Positions 14,948 through 22,187 of a stretch of DNA of 34,446 nt are shown piece by piece. Made by a program: the position numbers and the translations under genes. This DNA comes from Victivallales bacterium (GTDB taxonomy: Bacteria > Verrucomicrobiota > Lentisphaeria > Oligosphaerales > Oligosphaeraceae), in assembly GCA_017617415.1 (NCBI GenBank), contig JAFZWH010000108.1, forward strand, positions 1 through 34,446, read 5' to 3'. Under the pieces are notes generated by a model. It saw nothing but the letters and a program-made list of their open reading frames with translations, was not told the DNA's origin and did no database searches. Position 1 is the stretch's first letter. Each line of letters begins with the position of its first letter.

Positions 14948-16555
14948 TCATAACTTATTTATATTTAACGACTTATAAATATATATAAAAATAGTGAAGA
15001 AGCCAACATAATAGAGCACCACCGCCCAGGTAGGAAGTAACGGATGCGTGTATGCGAAAGCAGAGCGATAGCCGCTTTCCGCCACGGTCTCGGTAAGCCG
15101 CAGCACCAGTTCCAGGACGGCTGCCCACAGACGGTCGTAATGCGGGAGAAGCCCCCCCAAGAGTAGTCGCATCGGGCAGAGCGCCAATGCCAGAGCAACG
15201 AGGAGACCCAGAGGGAGGTTCAGAAGTGGCGCACCCCAGGAAAGCTGCGGGGCGAGATGCATTGCCAAGCCAAGATTGCCCAGCCAGGCGATGAACGAGG
15301 TCTCCAGACCGCAGACGAACCACTGAAGCACCTTGACGCGATGACGTGGGCGAAGTTCACGAGGAAGCCATGCGTTACGCTCGGCAAGCAGTTGGCTATG
15401 ACGTTGCACGAGTGGTGCACCCAGCAAAAGAACCAAGACTGTCAGATGGGAATATTGAAAACCTAGGTCAAGCAGTTGCCAGGGATTCAACAGGAGCGCC
15501 AGGAGACCTGCGCAGCCAAGTGTGTTGAGCCAGGCGGTGCGTCGGAAGCGATATGTGGCATAGAGTGCCAGCCAGACCATCCAGAGCGCACGGAGACTGG
15601 AGATGGAGGAACCCGTGAGCAGAACGTAGCCGGTGGCACAGATTGCCAGACCGCTCCATTGCCAGCCTAGTGGCAGACCACTCCAGCGCAGAAGCAACGA
15701 TAGCAGCAGCGTGACCATCCCGATGTGCATCCCGGAAATCGCGAAGACGTGGATGGTGCCGGAGACCACCTGTCGCTGACGGTTCTCGCGCGGCGTGAAT
15801 TCGCTCATCCCCAATCCCAGCGCCAGCGCCAGACACGCCGCTTCGGGTGAACGGATGTTGCGGATGAGTCGCTCCGCCAGCGTCACCCGAAGGCGACGCA
15901 ATGCTTGTCGTAGCCGTTGCGTTGGACTGGTGGCCGCCGAATGATTGGAAGGTTCAAAATCCAGAACCTCGAACTGATGCAGAATGCCCCTTGAGCGCAG
16001 AAAATTGCCATAGAAAGCACTTCGCGTGTCATCTGCCCGAATGGGAACCAGGGCGCCTTGGGTGTGAAGAACATCCCCTGGATGCAGATTTCTAAGATGT
16101 TGTCGCAATTCCGAATCGGCTGCAGTCAGGGCGACGCGTCCGGTGGCGTGATGTGGTGCGTCATCGAGGAGAGTCCGAATGGTCAGGATATCAGCGGTAA
16201 TCAGACCTCGGCCGACATCCAATTCTGCAAGAGCGCCCTCCAGCAACGGCGTTTCGCGGATTATCAATTGGAGTTCGGCGGAGGCGAGGTCACGGGGTAA
16301 AAATTGTCGATAATTGTCAAAAGTTGGCATTTCTGCCACTGCCATTCGAAGAAAGCCTGTCAGTCCGCATACGGATAGGGCAATTGCCCAGCCAGGGCGA
16401 TGTTGGCTCCATGGCAATGCGATGCAGAGGAATTCGAGGACGAGTAACCAGCCCAATGCGAGATGGTGGAGCCGAATGGCGATTCCTGCGGCAAAAACTG
16501 CTGTCAGACAGAGTGCCGGGGCAGTCGTAAGGAAGAGGTCGGGAGACTTGCGCAT
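14948..16555 (-). CDS. comEC: ComEC/Rec2-type membrane protein lacking the metallo-beta-lactamase domain
   Basis: This 535-residue protein is the DNA-uptake channel of competence, seen here in a short form. An N-terminal pair of membrane helices is followed by a soluble DUF4131-like/OB region (about 80-200), then the Competence domain with HVFAISGMHIGMV and GSSISSLRALWM, and FQYSHLTVLVLLLGAPL. The C-terminus ends in hydrophobic residues with KSLNINKL and has no beta-lactamase-like HxHxDH, so the usual C-terminal nuclease-like domain is absent. Short ComEC forms occur in several phyla. It lies downstream of the SGNH gene on the same strand, after 152 bases without a terminator I can see. The ATG is preceded by GGGGG, not a good site. 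Confidence 0.85.
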   Translation of the reverse strand: MRKSPDLFLTTAPALCLTAVFAAGIAIRLHHLALGWLLVLEFLCIALPWSQHRPGWAIALSVCGLTGFLRMAVAEMPTFDNYRQFLPRDLASAELQLIIRETPLLEGALAELDVGRGLITADILTIRTLLDDAPHHATGRVALTAADSELRQHLRNLHPGDVLHTQGALVPIRADDTRSAFYGNFLRSRGILHQFEVLDFEPSNHSAATSPTQRLRQALRRLRVTLAERLIRNIRSPEAACLALALGLGMSEFTPRENRQRQVVSGTIHVFAISGMHIGMVTLLLSLLLRWSGLPLGWQWSGLAICATGYVLLTGSSISSLRALWMVWLALYATYRFRRTAWLNTLGCAGLLALLLNPWQLLDLGFQYSHLTVLVLLLGAPLVQRHSQLLAERNAWLPRELRPRHRVKVLQWFVCGLETSFIAWLGNLGLAMHLAPQLSWGAPLLNLPLGLLVALALALCPMRLLLGGLLPHYDRLWAAVLELVLRLTETVAESGYRSAFAYTHPLLPTWAVVLYYVGFFTIFIYIYKSLNINKL

Positions 16556-16707
16556 GCCCCCAGCATACTCTGGAAATAGGAAACCGCAAGTCGTTTCTCA
16601 GATTTTCCTAACGATATATAATCGCAATATAATTTCTTGGGAATAAATGAGATATGTGAATTTTGTGCTTGGGGCGAATCGGCAAGGTGCCAGGCGTCCT
16701 TCGCGTA

Positions 16708-17310
16708 CTATTTCAAAACCTCGAGGATTTTGGGTGCCAGGAAATCCGCGATGCAGTTGTAGCCCTCGGCACGATAGTGGTAGCCATCGGGCACACGGTA
16801 CTCCGGATGGTTGAGCAACAGCGGATAGACGTCCAGGACGGGGATGCCTTGCTCTTTCATCACTTCGACGGCGATGCGATTGCGGCGTTCGACCAAGTCA
16901 TTCACGACGGGATCCAGCGTCGTCGGATCGCCGTCCACGGTGACTGGCGTGGAGGAGCGCCAGAGCAATTTGGCGTGCGGGCATTTCGCCTGGATGCGCT
17001 CGATGGCGACGACCAAGCCATCGCGGTAGAATGCATCGTCGTAGTCGCGGCCGTGGAGACCGTTGTTGAAGACAATCACCTGCGGGAGATAGTCCGAGAA
17101 GGCCATTTCCAGTTCCAAAAGAAAGCCGGGGTCGCCGACAATCTTCGAGGTCGCCATCATGCCAATCGTCGCCTTGCCGGAGAGTCGTTCTGCCACAGCG
17201 CCATGGGAGCCCACGACGATGGAGTCGCCAATCAGCAGCACGCGCGGCAGTTCCGGATGGTCGGTCGCATACCAGTAGAACTGAGACCACTCAATCGGTT
17301 CGCGGATCAT
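16708..17310 (-). CDS. SGNH/GDSL-type esterase
   Basis: This 200-residue SGNH hydrolase probably deacylates or deacetylates a carbohydrate or lipid ester. Catalytic residues: Ser30 in the GDSIVVGS block, the Asn of NNGLHG (82-83, block III), and Asp174/His177 in PDGYHY (block V). The family core fits its length. There is no signal peptide, so it is presumably cytoplasmic. I start it at 17310 because GAGGGG lies just before that ATG and homology begins there; the frame extends 15 codons upstream into the rpsD terminator. The substrate is not predictable. It follows rpsD on the same strand but is separated by a terminator. Confidence 0.85.
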   Translation of the reverse strand: MIREPIEWSQFYWYATDHPELPRVLLIGDSIVVGSHGAVAERLSGKATIGMMATSKIVGDPGFLLELEMAFSDYLPQVIVFNNGLHGRDYDDAFYRDGLVVAIERIQAKCPHAKLLWRSSTPVTVDGDPTTLDPVVNDLVERRNRIAVEVMKEQGIPVLDVYPLLLNHPEYRVPDGYHYRAEGYNCIADFLAPKILEVLK

Positions 17311-17346
17311 TTTCCCCCTCACTTGCAGTATGGATTTAAACACACA

Positions 17347-17382
17347 AAGAGCCAAACCAATACGAAAATTGGTCTGGCTCTT
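17347..17382 (-). terminator. Terminator of rpsD
   Basis: On the minus strand AAGAGCCAGACCAAT (17382-17368) pairs with ATTGGTTTGGCTCTT (17361-17347), a 15-bp stem with one G-T pair and a six-base loop, followed by T/G-rich sequence. It lies 24 bases beyond the rpsD stop codon. Confidence 0.8.
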
Positions 17383-17405
17383 GTGACAAACACCTGAACT
17401 GAAAA

Positions 17406-18077
17406 TTAGTGCAGGTTATAGTATTCAACGACCTTGATGATGGAGACGTCCACGCGGATCTCTGCGGTGAGCGGCTCGCGCACGACGGTGACCTTGCACT
17501 TGTCGTTGGCGTCCTTCTCGAGGTAGGGCGGCAGTTCGACGGTGCTGGCCTTTGCGATCTGGGCGATCATCGGGGAGTGTTGGTCGTTGATGGTGAGGAC
17601 GTCACCGGCCTTCAGACGACGGCTGGCGCGGTCGCAGACCTTGCCATTGACCAGGACATGGCGATGGGAGACAATCTGGCGGGCCGCGAAGATCGTCGGG
17701 GCCAGACCGCTGCGGTAAACCACGCTGCACAGACGCATCTCGAGGTTCGCGAGCAGTTTGTCACCGGGGTTGCCTGCACCGTGCTTGGCACTGCGATACA
17801 TGAACAGCAGCTGGTGGTCGGTCAGATAGTAGAAAGTCTTGAGCTTCTGCTTTTCCAGCAGCATTTCGCCGTAGGTGGAGAGCTTGGCGCGGCGCTTGGT
17901 GGGGCCGTGCTGGCCGGGCGGATAGGCTTTGGCGGTGGAAGTCGCGTCGCTGCCACCACGGGTCTTGATGACGCGGCTGTTGGTCGGGCAATTCGGCATG
18001 CCCCACAGGCAGAAACCGATACGACGGCACAGGGTGTGCTTGGGACCATGCGTGCCGCTCTGGTTGGTCTTGGACAT
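17406..18077 (-). CDS. rpsD: Small ribosomal subunit protein uS4
   Basis: This 223-residue protein nucleates 30S assembly by binding 16S rRNA. Conserved parts: the N-terminal CRRIGFCLWG region, PPGQHGPTKRRAKLSTYGEML, the LEMRLCSVVYRSG block (the family LE.RLD..V.R.G) and the S4 RNA-binding domain with ARQIVSHRHVLVNGKV. It is slightly longer than the 200-209 usual, because of N-terminal and C-terminal extra segments. The N-terminal cysteines (17, 23, 30) do not match a regular zinc-type S4 quartet. AGGAGA with a short spacer precedes the ATG. The gene stands alone, outside the alpha ribosomal operon, with its own promoter and terminator. In several bacteria S4 represses its own operon; whether that applies here is inference. 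Confidence 0.95.
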   Translation of the reverse strand: MSKTNQSGTHGPKHTLCRRIGFCLWGMPNCPTNSRVIKTRGGSDATSTAKAYPPGQHGPTKRRAKLSTYGEMLLEKQKLKTFYYLTDHQLLFMYRSAKHGAGNPGDKLLANLEMRLCSVVYRSGLAPTIFAARQIVSHRHVLVNGKVCDRASRRLKAGDVLTINDQHSPMIAQIAKASTVELPPYLEKDANDKCKVTVVREPLTAEIRVDVSIIKVVEYYNLH

Positions 18078-18233
18078 AGATGTCTCCTATCTTCTCTCCG
18101 CGGCCTACAGTTGTTCACGGGCGCCGCCGATCAGGGTGATTTCGTTTCCGCTACCCGGACATCTGGTCCGGACGGAGGCGGCTGAACTGCGCGGAAAAGT
18201 CTCTTACTATAAACCGCAAACCGCGATTTTCAA
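18078..18233 (-). promoter_or_regulatory. rpsD promoter and about 120-base leader
   Basis: On the minus strand TTGAAA (18233-18228) and TATAGT (18211-18206) are spaced by 16 bases, close to consensus. Transcription would start near 18199 and leave a leader of about 120 bases before rpsD. The leader holds a perfect hairpin, CCGGAC (18171-18166), a five-base loop, GTCCGG (18160-18155). Further C/G-rich arms surround it. Leaders of this size on ribosomal-protein genes often carry autoregulatory structures; that role is inferred. Confidence 0.6.
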
Positions 18234-18263
18234 ATTGTTTTAGTGAATTTGAGGAGGCGTGCC

Positions 18264-18365
18264 ATGCCCGAATGGTGTTTTCCGCTTATATTAATCCGCC
18301 ATTTCTTGTCTTCATGTTCTATTTCTCCGGTAAGGCCATGCGTAAATTTGTCGTTTTTCTTTTGA
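18264..18365 (+). CDS. Small upstream ORF overlapping the start of the secreted hydrolase
   Basis: ATG 18264 has the best ribosome site in this part of the window: GAGGAGG (18251-18257) with six bases of spacing. It opens a 33-codon frame (MPEWCFPLILIRHF...), which stops with TGA at 18363-18365, 27 bases inside the downstream gene and in another frame. No match to a known leader peptide. The overlap could couple translation of the two, or the uORF could restrain the big gene. A chance frame is also possible, as could be a mis-set start of the big gene. Confidence 0.4.
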   Translation: MPEWCFPLILIRHFLSSCSISPVRPCVNLSFFF

Positions 18366-21300
18366 CTGCACTGTCTTTCATGGGTGCTGTGTCGAGTCAA
18401 ATCCCGCTGGATTCGTCAACATGGGAAGGCCAGACAGGAATTTCGGAAGGAATGCTGGTGGTAGCGGACGACTCCGCCACAAGTGGCGTGTACGCCATCA
18501 CCCGCGACTTCATCCCTCTGCCGGAGGGCGACTTCCATTTTGGGGCATGGTGCGGAACCAAGAATGTCACCACCGAGAGCAAGGTCTATCTTCGGCTATT
18601 CGATGCGCAGGGCAATCAAGTCGGGCACTTGGGCACAGACGGAACGACCGCTGCCGCCGATGAGGGCTTGGTTCTGCTTGAGAAACTGGTGACGGCCACA
18701 GAGCGTCCTGCGGGCGCGGTTCAGGCGAAATTGCTCCTGCAGGCCGCGACGGGCCCTGCCGAGGCGACCGGCACGGCGACTTTCCGTGGAGTTTTTCTGG
18801 AGCCATTCGCCCTGCCGGAAACCCCTGAAGATACTGTGGACTGGTCGGATGTGACCTATTTCAAGACGAGAGCCATCGAGTTGCAGGCGGTGAGAAAGCA
18901 CGGCGGCTTTGCCAGAAAAGAAGGGGAATCGGCTTTGGAACTCTCGTGGGCGGTCCCGAAGTATCCCGCAGCCTTGACTTTTTTGACTTCGCAGCAACTC
19001 CAGACGCCAGTTCTTGTCGAAGCGTGGAATGATGAAAAGCAGGAATACATTGGCGGGGTAGAGCTTATGCCGAGTGGCGATGGCACTGCGAAGACACTGG
19101 ATTTGAGGTCATTGCCGGCCACCCGCAAAATCCTCATCCATTTCCCTGCACCCCTGCGGATGAATGCCGCGCGCTTCTACATTCGCAAGGCAGTGGAAGA
19201 AAACTGGACCGCCCGCTGGATCTGGTTTACGGCAGAACGCGTCGATCATGTCAATTGCTGGCTACGGAAGGAATTCGAGTTGTCAGAGCCGCCCGTGGAG
19301 GCGTGGATCCAGAGTTGCGCGGACGACAACGGCGAGATTTTCATCAACGGCAAGTCCGTCGGCTATGCGGGAAATTGGAAGAACCCGCCGGTCCGCGAGG
19401 TGTCGAAATTTTTCCAGGTGGGCAGGAATGTCATTTCGGCGGAGGTCAAGCAGAACCGCTACGCCGCAGGGCTTCTGGCGGAACTGGACTGCCGGTTCGC
19501 GGATGGCACGGAGACCAAAGTCTGCTCGGACGCCAGTTGGCAGTGGTCGCGCGAGGAGCCGGAGGACGATGCCTGGAAGCGGCCCGGCTTTGCGGCAGAC
19601 GGCTGGCAGAGTGCGCAGGAACTCTTTCGTCCTCCGCAGGGCGACTGGGGCGCGGTGCCTTATACGATGAAGGCGCACCGCATCCCCGTCGAACTGGCTG
19701 CGAATCCAGTGCCGGAACGGCTGGAGTGCGGGAGCACCTACGACTGGGCTTTCGATCTGACATGTGAGCAACCCATGGTGGGCTTCCGCCCCATCGAGCT
19801 AGTCCTGAGCAAAGGCGGCGTGGAGTTCCTTCGCATCCCGCTTGGCACCTTTGAGGGTGGTGCAGTGGAGGCGTCGCTGAAGTGCGTCTGGAACCTCGGG
19901 GAGTTTCTCTATCCCGGAACCTACCATCTGACGCTTCAAGTTCCAGGTTGCGAGGTCCTTGCTGACGGCGTCCCCTTTGAACGGGACATCGAAGTCGTGA
20001 ACGAGCGCCGTCCAGAACCAGTGGCAAGCCAGGTCGCACCCGGACCCTTTGGTCAACCGACGCTTTTTGTGAATGGCGAGCCGACGATGCCGTATCTCTC
20101 CATTCTCTATCCCGGCGAAGTGAACTACCCCGAGGCACGCCAGAGCGGCCGGGCGGGTATCAAGCTCATCCACGTCTATGGACGGCTGGTCAACGCCCCT
20201 GATGGGAACTATGATTTCAGCTTCGTGGACAATGTCATCTACACCGCTCTGCGCGGGAATCCCACCGCGCATCTCTTCCTGCGCATTACCCTGCGCGATT
20301 CCGTGAATCCGGAGTTCTACTGGGAACATCCCGATGAACTGGTGATGCTGGACGACGGCACGCGCATGCGCCACCCAAGCCTCGCCTCGAAAGTCTGGCG
20401 TGACGAGGTTCGGAAGATGTATGTCGCGCTGGTGAAGCACATCCAGGAGGGACCCTACGCCGACCGCGTGGCGGGATTCCTTCCCAGCGATGGCGAGGAG
20501 GGTCAGTGGATGCACTACTGGGGCGGCGATGATCCCGCAAAGGACGGTACCTTGACCGATTACAGCCACCCAATGCAGGAGTATTTCCGCGAATGGCTAA
20601 CCCGTAAATATGGTACGGACGAAGCGCTGCAGGCGGTCTGGGGCCAGCCCGACGTCACGCTGGCGACGGCGCAGCCTCCCTCGCGGGCGGCTCGCGCAGG
20701 CGAGGCCGAGGAGGGCGTCTTCCGGAAACTGCCACGCGACCGCGCGGTCATCGACTACGCAGAGGTGCTCTCGGATGTGGTTGACGACGGGATTGAGGAA
20801 TACTGCCGTGTCGTCAAGGAGGCCTCTGGTGGAAAACTGCTTACGGGAATCCTCTATGGTCACATCATGGACTTGGGCGGAACCTTCATGGCGGAACAGG
20901 TCGGCTACCTCAAATTGCGCCGTGTGATCGAGTGCCCCGACCTGGATTTCATCGCCGGTCCCATCAGCTACTGGTCGCAGTTCCGCGACATGGGCGGTCC
21001 AGGTGCCTTCGACTATCCCACGCCCGCCGCGTTGCGCCTCCACAACAAGCTCTGGATCAACGAGGTGGATTTGCGCACACATCTCCTGGACTCGACGGAC
21101 CACGTCAGCGATGTCACCACTGCGCACAAGACGGACGAGGCCATCGGCCGCGAATTCGCGCTGTCTCTTTGCAGCAATGCGGGGCTGTGGCTCTGTAATC
21201 TCGCCGGTGGTCAGCGCCCCTGGTTTGACGACATCGAGACGGGAGACACGATGGGCAGGCTTCAGAAAATCGCCGATGTTGCTCCCACCCAGGAACTGCG

Positions 21301-22129
21301 TTCCGTTGCCGAGGTCGCCGTGGTCTTCTGCGACCGCTCGCTGGCCTATTTGCGTCCGTTGGCAACCAGCGCTCCCCGCACGCAGGACGGCATCATGGAG
21401 TCCCTGATGGTCTGGCAACGCCTCGCGCTACGACGCCTCGGCGTGCCCTTCGATGCCTATCTGGCGGATGACTTCCTCAATCCCGCGATGCCACGCTACA
21501 AACTCTACATCTTCATGGACACCTTCTTCCTTACTGAGGAGGAGCGTCAGGCCATCCAGACGAAACTGGCCGCCGAGGAGGCAACCGCGCTGTGGTTCTA
21601 CACGCCAGGCATCGTGACCACCGAGGGCTTTGAACCGGATAAAATCGCGGAACTCACAGGCATACCCGTCACTCTGGAGAACCGCCGCGAGACGGCCGCA
21701 ATGAAACTGGCTTCCACCGGCGAGGACATGGGTCTGCCCAATTACTTCTTCTTGCCAGCCGTGACGCCGCAGGTGGATGCGGAAACTACCGTCCTGGCCT
21801 ACAAGACGGATAACACGACGCCCGCCGTGGTCCGCAAGGGCAAAAACTACTACTCAGCCTACGCAGGCCTGACGCCCGCCTTCCTGCGCGAAATCGCCCG
21901 CGAGGCCGGAGTCTTCATCTACAGCGAGGACGACGATGCCATCTACGCGAACGCCAGCTACCTTGCCGTACACACCAGCAAGCGTCCAGGTCCGCGCACC
22001 ATCCATCTGCCACCGGGCGTGCGCGCACAGCAGTTGTGGCCGGAATATGCTCCGAAAACGCAGCCTGGGGCGGTGTTGAACTTCGAATCTCCTGAGCCTC
22101 ACACCCGCATCTATCGGCTGCTGAAATAA
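18338..22129 (+). CDS. Very large exported GH42-like (clan GH-A) glycoside hydrolase
   Basis: The 1263-residue product begins MRKFVVFLLTALSFMG, a good signal peptide. The N-terminal ~550 residues hold beta-sandwich modules; one with WIWFTAERVDHVNCWLRKEF and a DNGEIFINGKSVG step resembles the carbohydrate-binding N-domains of rhamnosidases. A TIM-barrel part starts near residue 580. FLPSDGEEGQW (Glu720, Glu721) is followed by a FREWLTRKYGTDEALQAVWG helix that matches the segment after the acid/base Glu of GH42 beta-galactosidases. LWINEVD (Glu909) fits the nucleophile strand. A glutamine-amidotransferase-like trimerisation domain (about 1010-1200) and a small C-terminal sandwich follow. Residue assignment is by pattern, not structure. 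It likely cleaves a galactoside or related plant/mucin polysaccharide outside the cell; substrate unknown. The only ribosome site near this ATG (GTAAGG) is weak. Confidence 0.75.
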   Translation: MRKFVVFLLTALSFMGAVSSQIPLDSSTWEGQTGISEGMLVVADDSATSGVYAITRDFIPLPEGDFHFGAWCGTKNVTTESKVYLRLFDAQGNQVGHLGTDGTTAAADEGLVLLEKLVTATERPAGAVQAKLLLQAATGPAEATGTATFRGVFLEPFALPETPEDTVDWSDVTYFKTRAIELQAVRKHGGFARKEGESALELSWAVPKYPAALTFLTSQQLQTPVLVEAWNDEKQEYIGGVELMPSGDGTAKTLDLRSLPATRKILIHFPAPLRMNAARFYIRKAVEENWTARWIWFTAERVDHVNCWLRKEFELSEPPVEAWIQSCADDNGEIFINGKSVGYAGNWKNPPVREVSKFFQVGRNVISAEVKQNRYAAGLLAELDCRFADGTETKVCSDASWQWSREEPEDDAWKRPGFAADGWQSAQELFRPPQGDWGAVPYTMKAHRIPVELAANPVPERLECGSTYDWAFDLTCEQPMVGFRPIELVLSKGGVEFLRIPLGTFEGGAVEASLKCVWNLGEFLYPGTYHLTLQVPGCEVLADGVPFERDIEVVNERRPEPVASQVAPGPFGQPTLFVNGEPTMPYLSILYPGEVNYPEARQSGRAGIKLIHVYGRLVNAPDGNYDFSFVDNVIYTALRGNPTAHLFLRITLRDSVNPEFYWEHPDELVMLDDGTRMRHPSLASKVWRDEVRKMYVALVKHIQEGPYADRVAGFLPSDGEEGQWMHYWGGDDPAKDGTLTDYSHPMQEYFREWLTRKYGTDEALQAVWGQPDVTLATAQPPSRAARAGEAEEGVFRKLPRDRAVIDYAEVLSDVVDDGIEEYCRVVKEASGGKLLTGILYGHIMDLGGTFMAEQVGYLKLRRVIECPDLDFIAGPISYWSQFRDMGGPGAFDYPTPAALRLHNKLWINEVDLRTHLLDSTDHVSDVTTAHKTDEAIGREFALSLCSNAGLWLCNLAGGQRPWFDDIETGDTMGRLQKIADVAPTQELRSVAEVAVVFCDRSLAYLRPLATSAPRTQDGIMESLMVWQRLALRRLGVPFDAYLADDFLNPAMPRYKLYIFMDTFFLTEEERQAIQTKLAAEEATALWFYTPGIVTTEGFEPDKIAELTGIPVTLENRRETAAMKLASTGEDMGLPNYFFLPAVTPQVDAETTVLAYKTDNTTPAVVRKGKNYYSAYAGLTPAFLREIAREAGVFIYSEDDDAIYANASYLAVHTSKRPGPRTIHLPPGVRAQQLWPEYAPKTQPGAVLNFESPEPHTRIYRLLK

Positions 22130-22133
22130 TAGC

Positions 22134-22158
22134 GGGAGGGACGCGCGCCTGCGCATCC
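22134..22158 (+). repeat. GGGAGGGACGCGC palindromic element
   Basis: A 25-base element, GGGAGGGACGCGCGCC followed by TGCGCATCC, lies five bases after the hydrolase stop. Near copies are at 14848-14872 (same strand) and 2891-2911 (reverse). All three lie at gene 3' ends. Confidence 0.7.
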
Positions 22159-22187
22159 TTCATGGGCTTTGAAGAAATGTGTAGGCG

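Noticed and set aside
18272-18337. Earlier start for the giant hydrolase at 18272
   Set aside because: It would put 22 hydrophobic residues before an already good signal peptide, and the ribosome site spacing (14) is poor.
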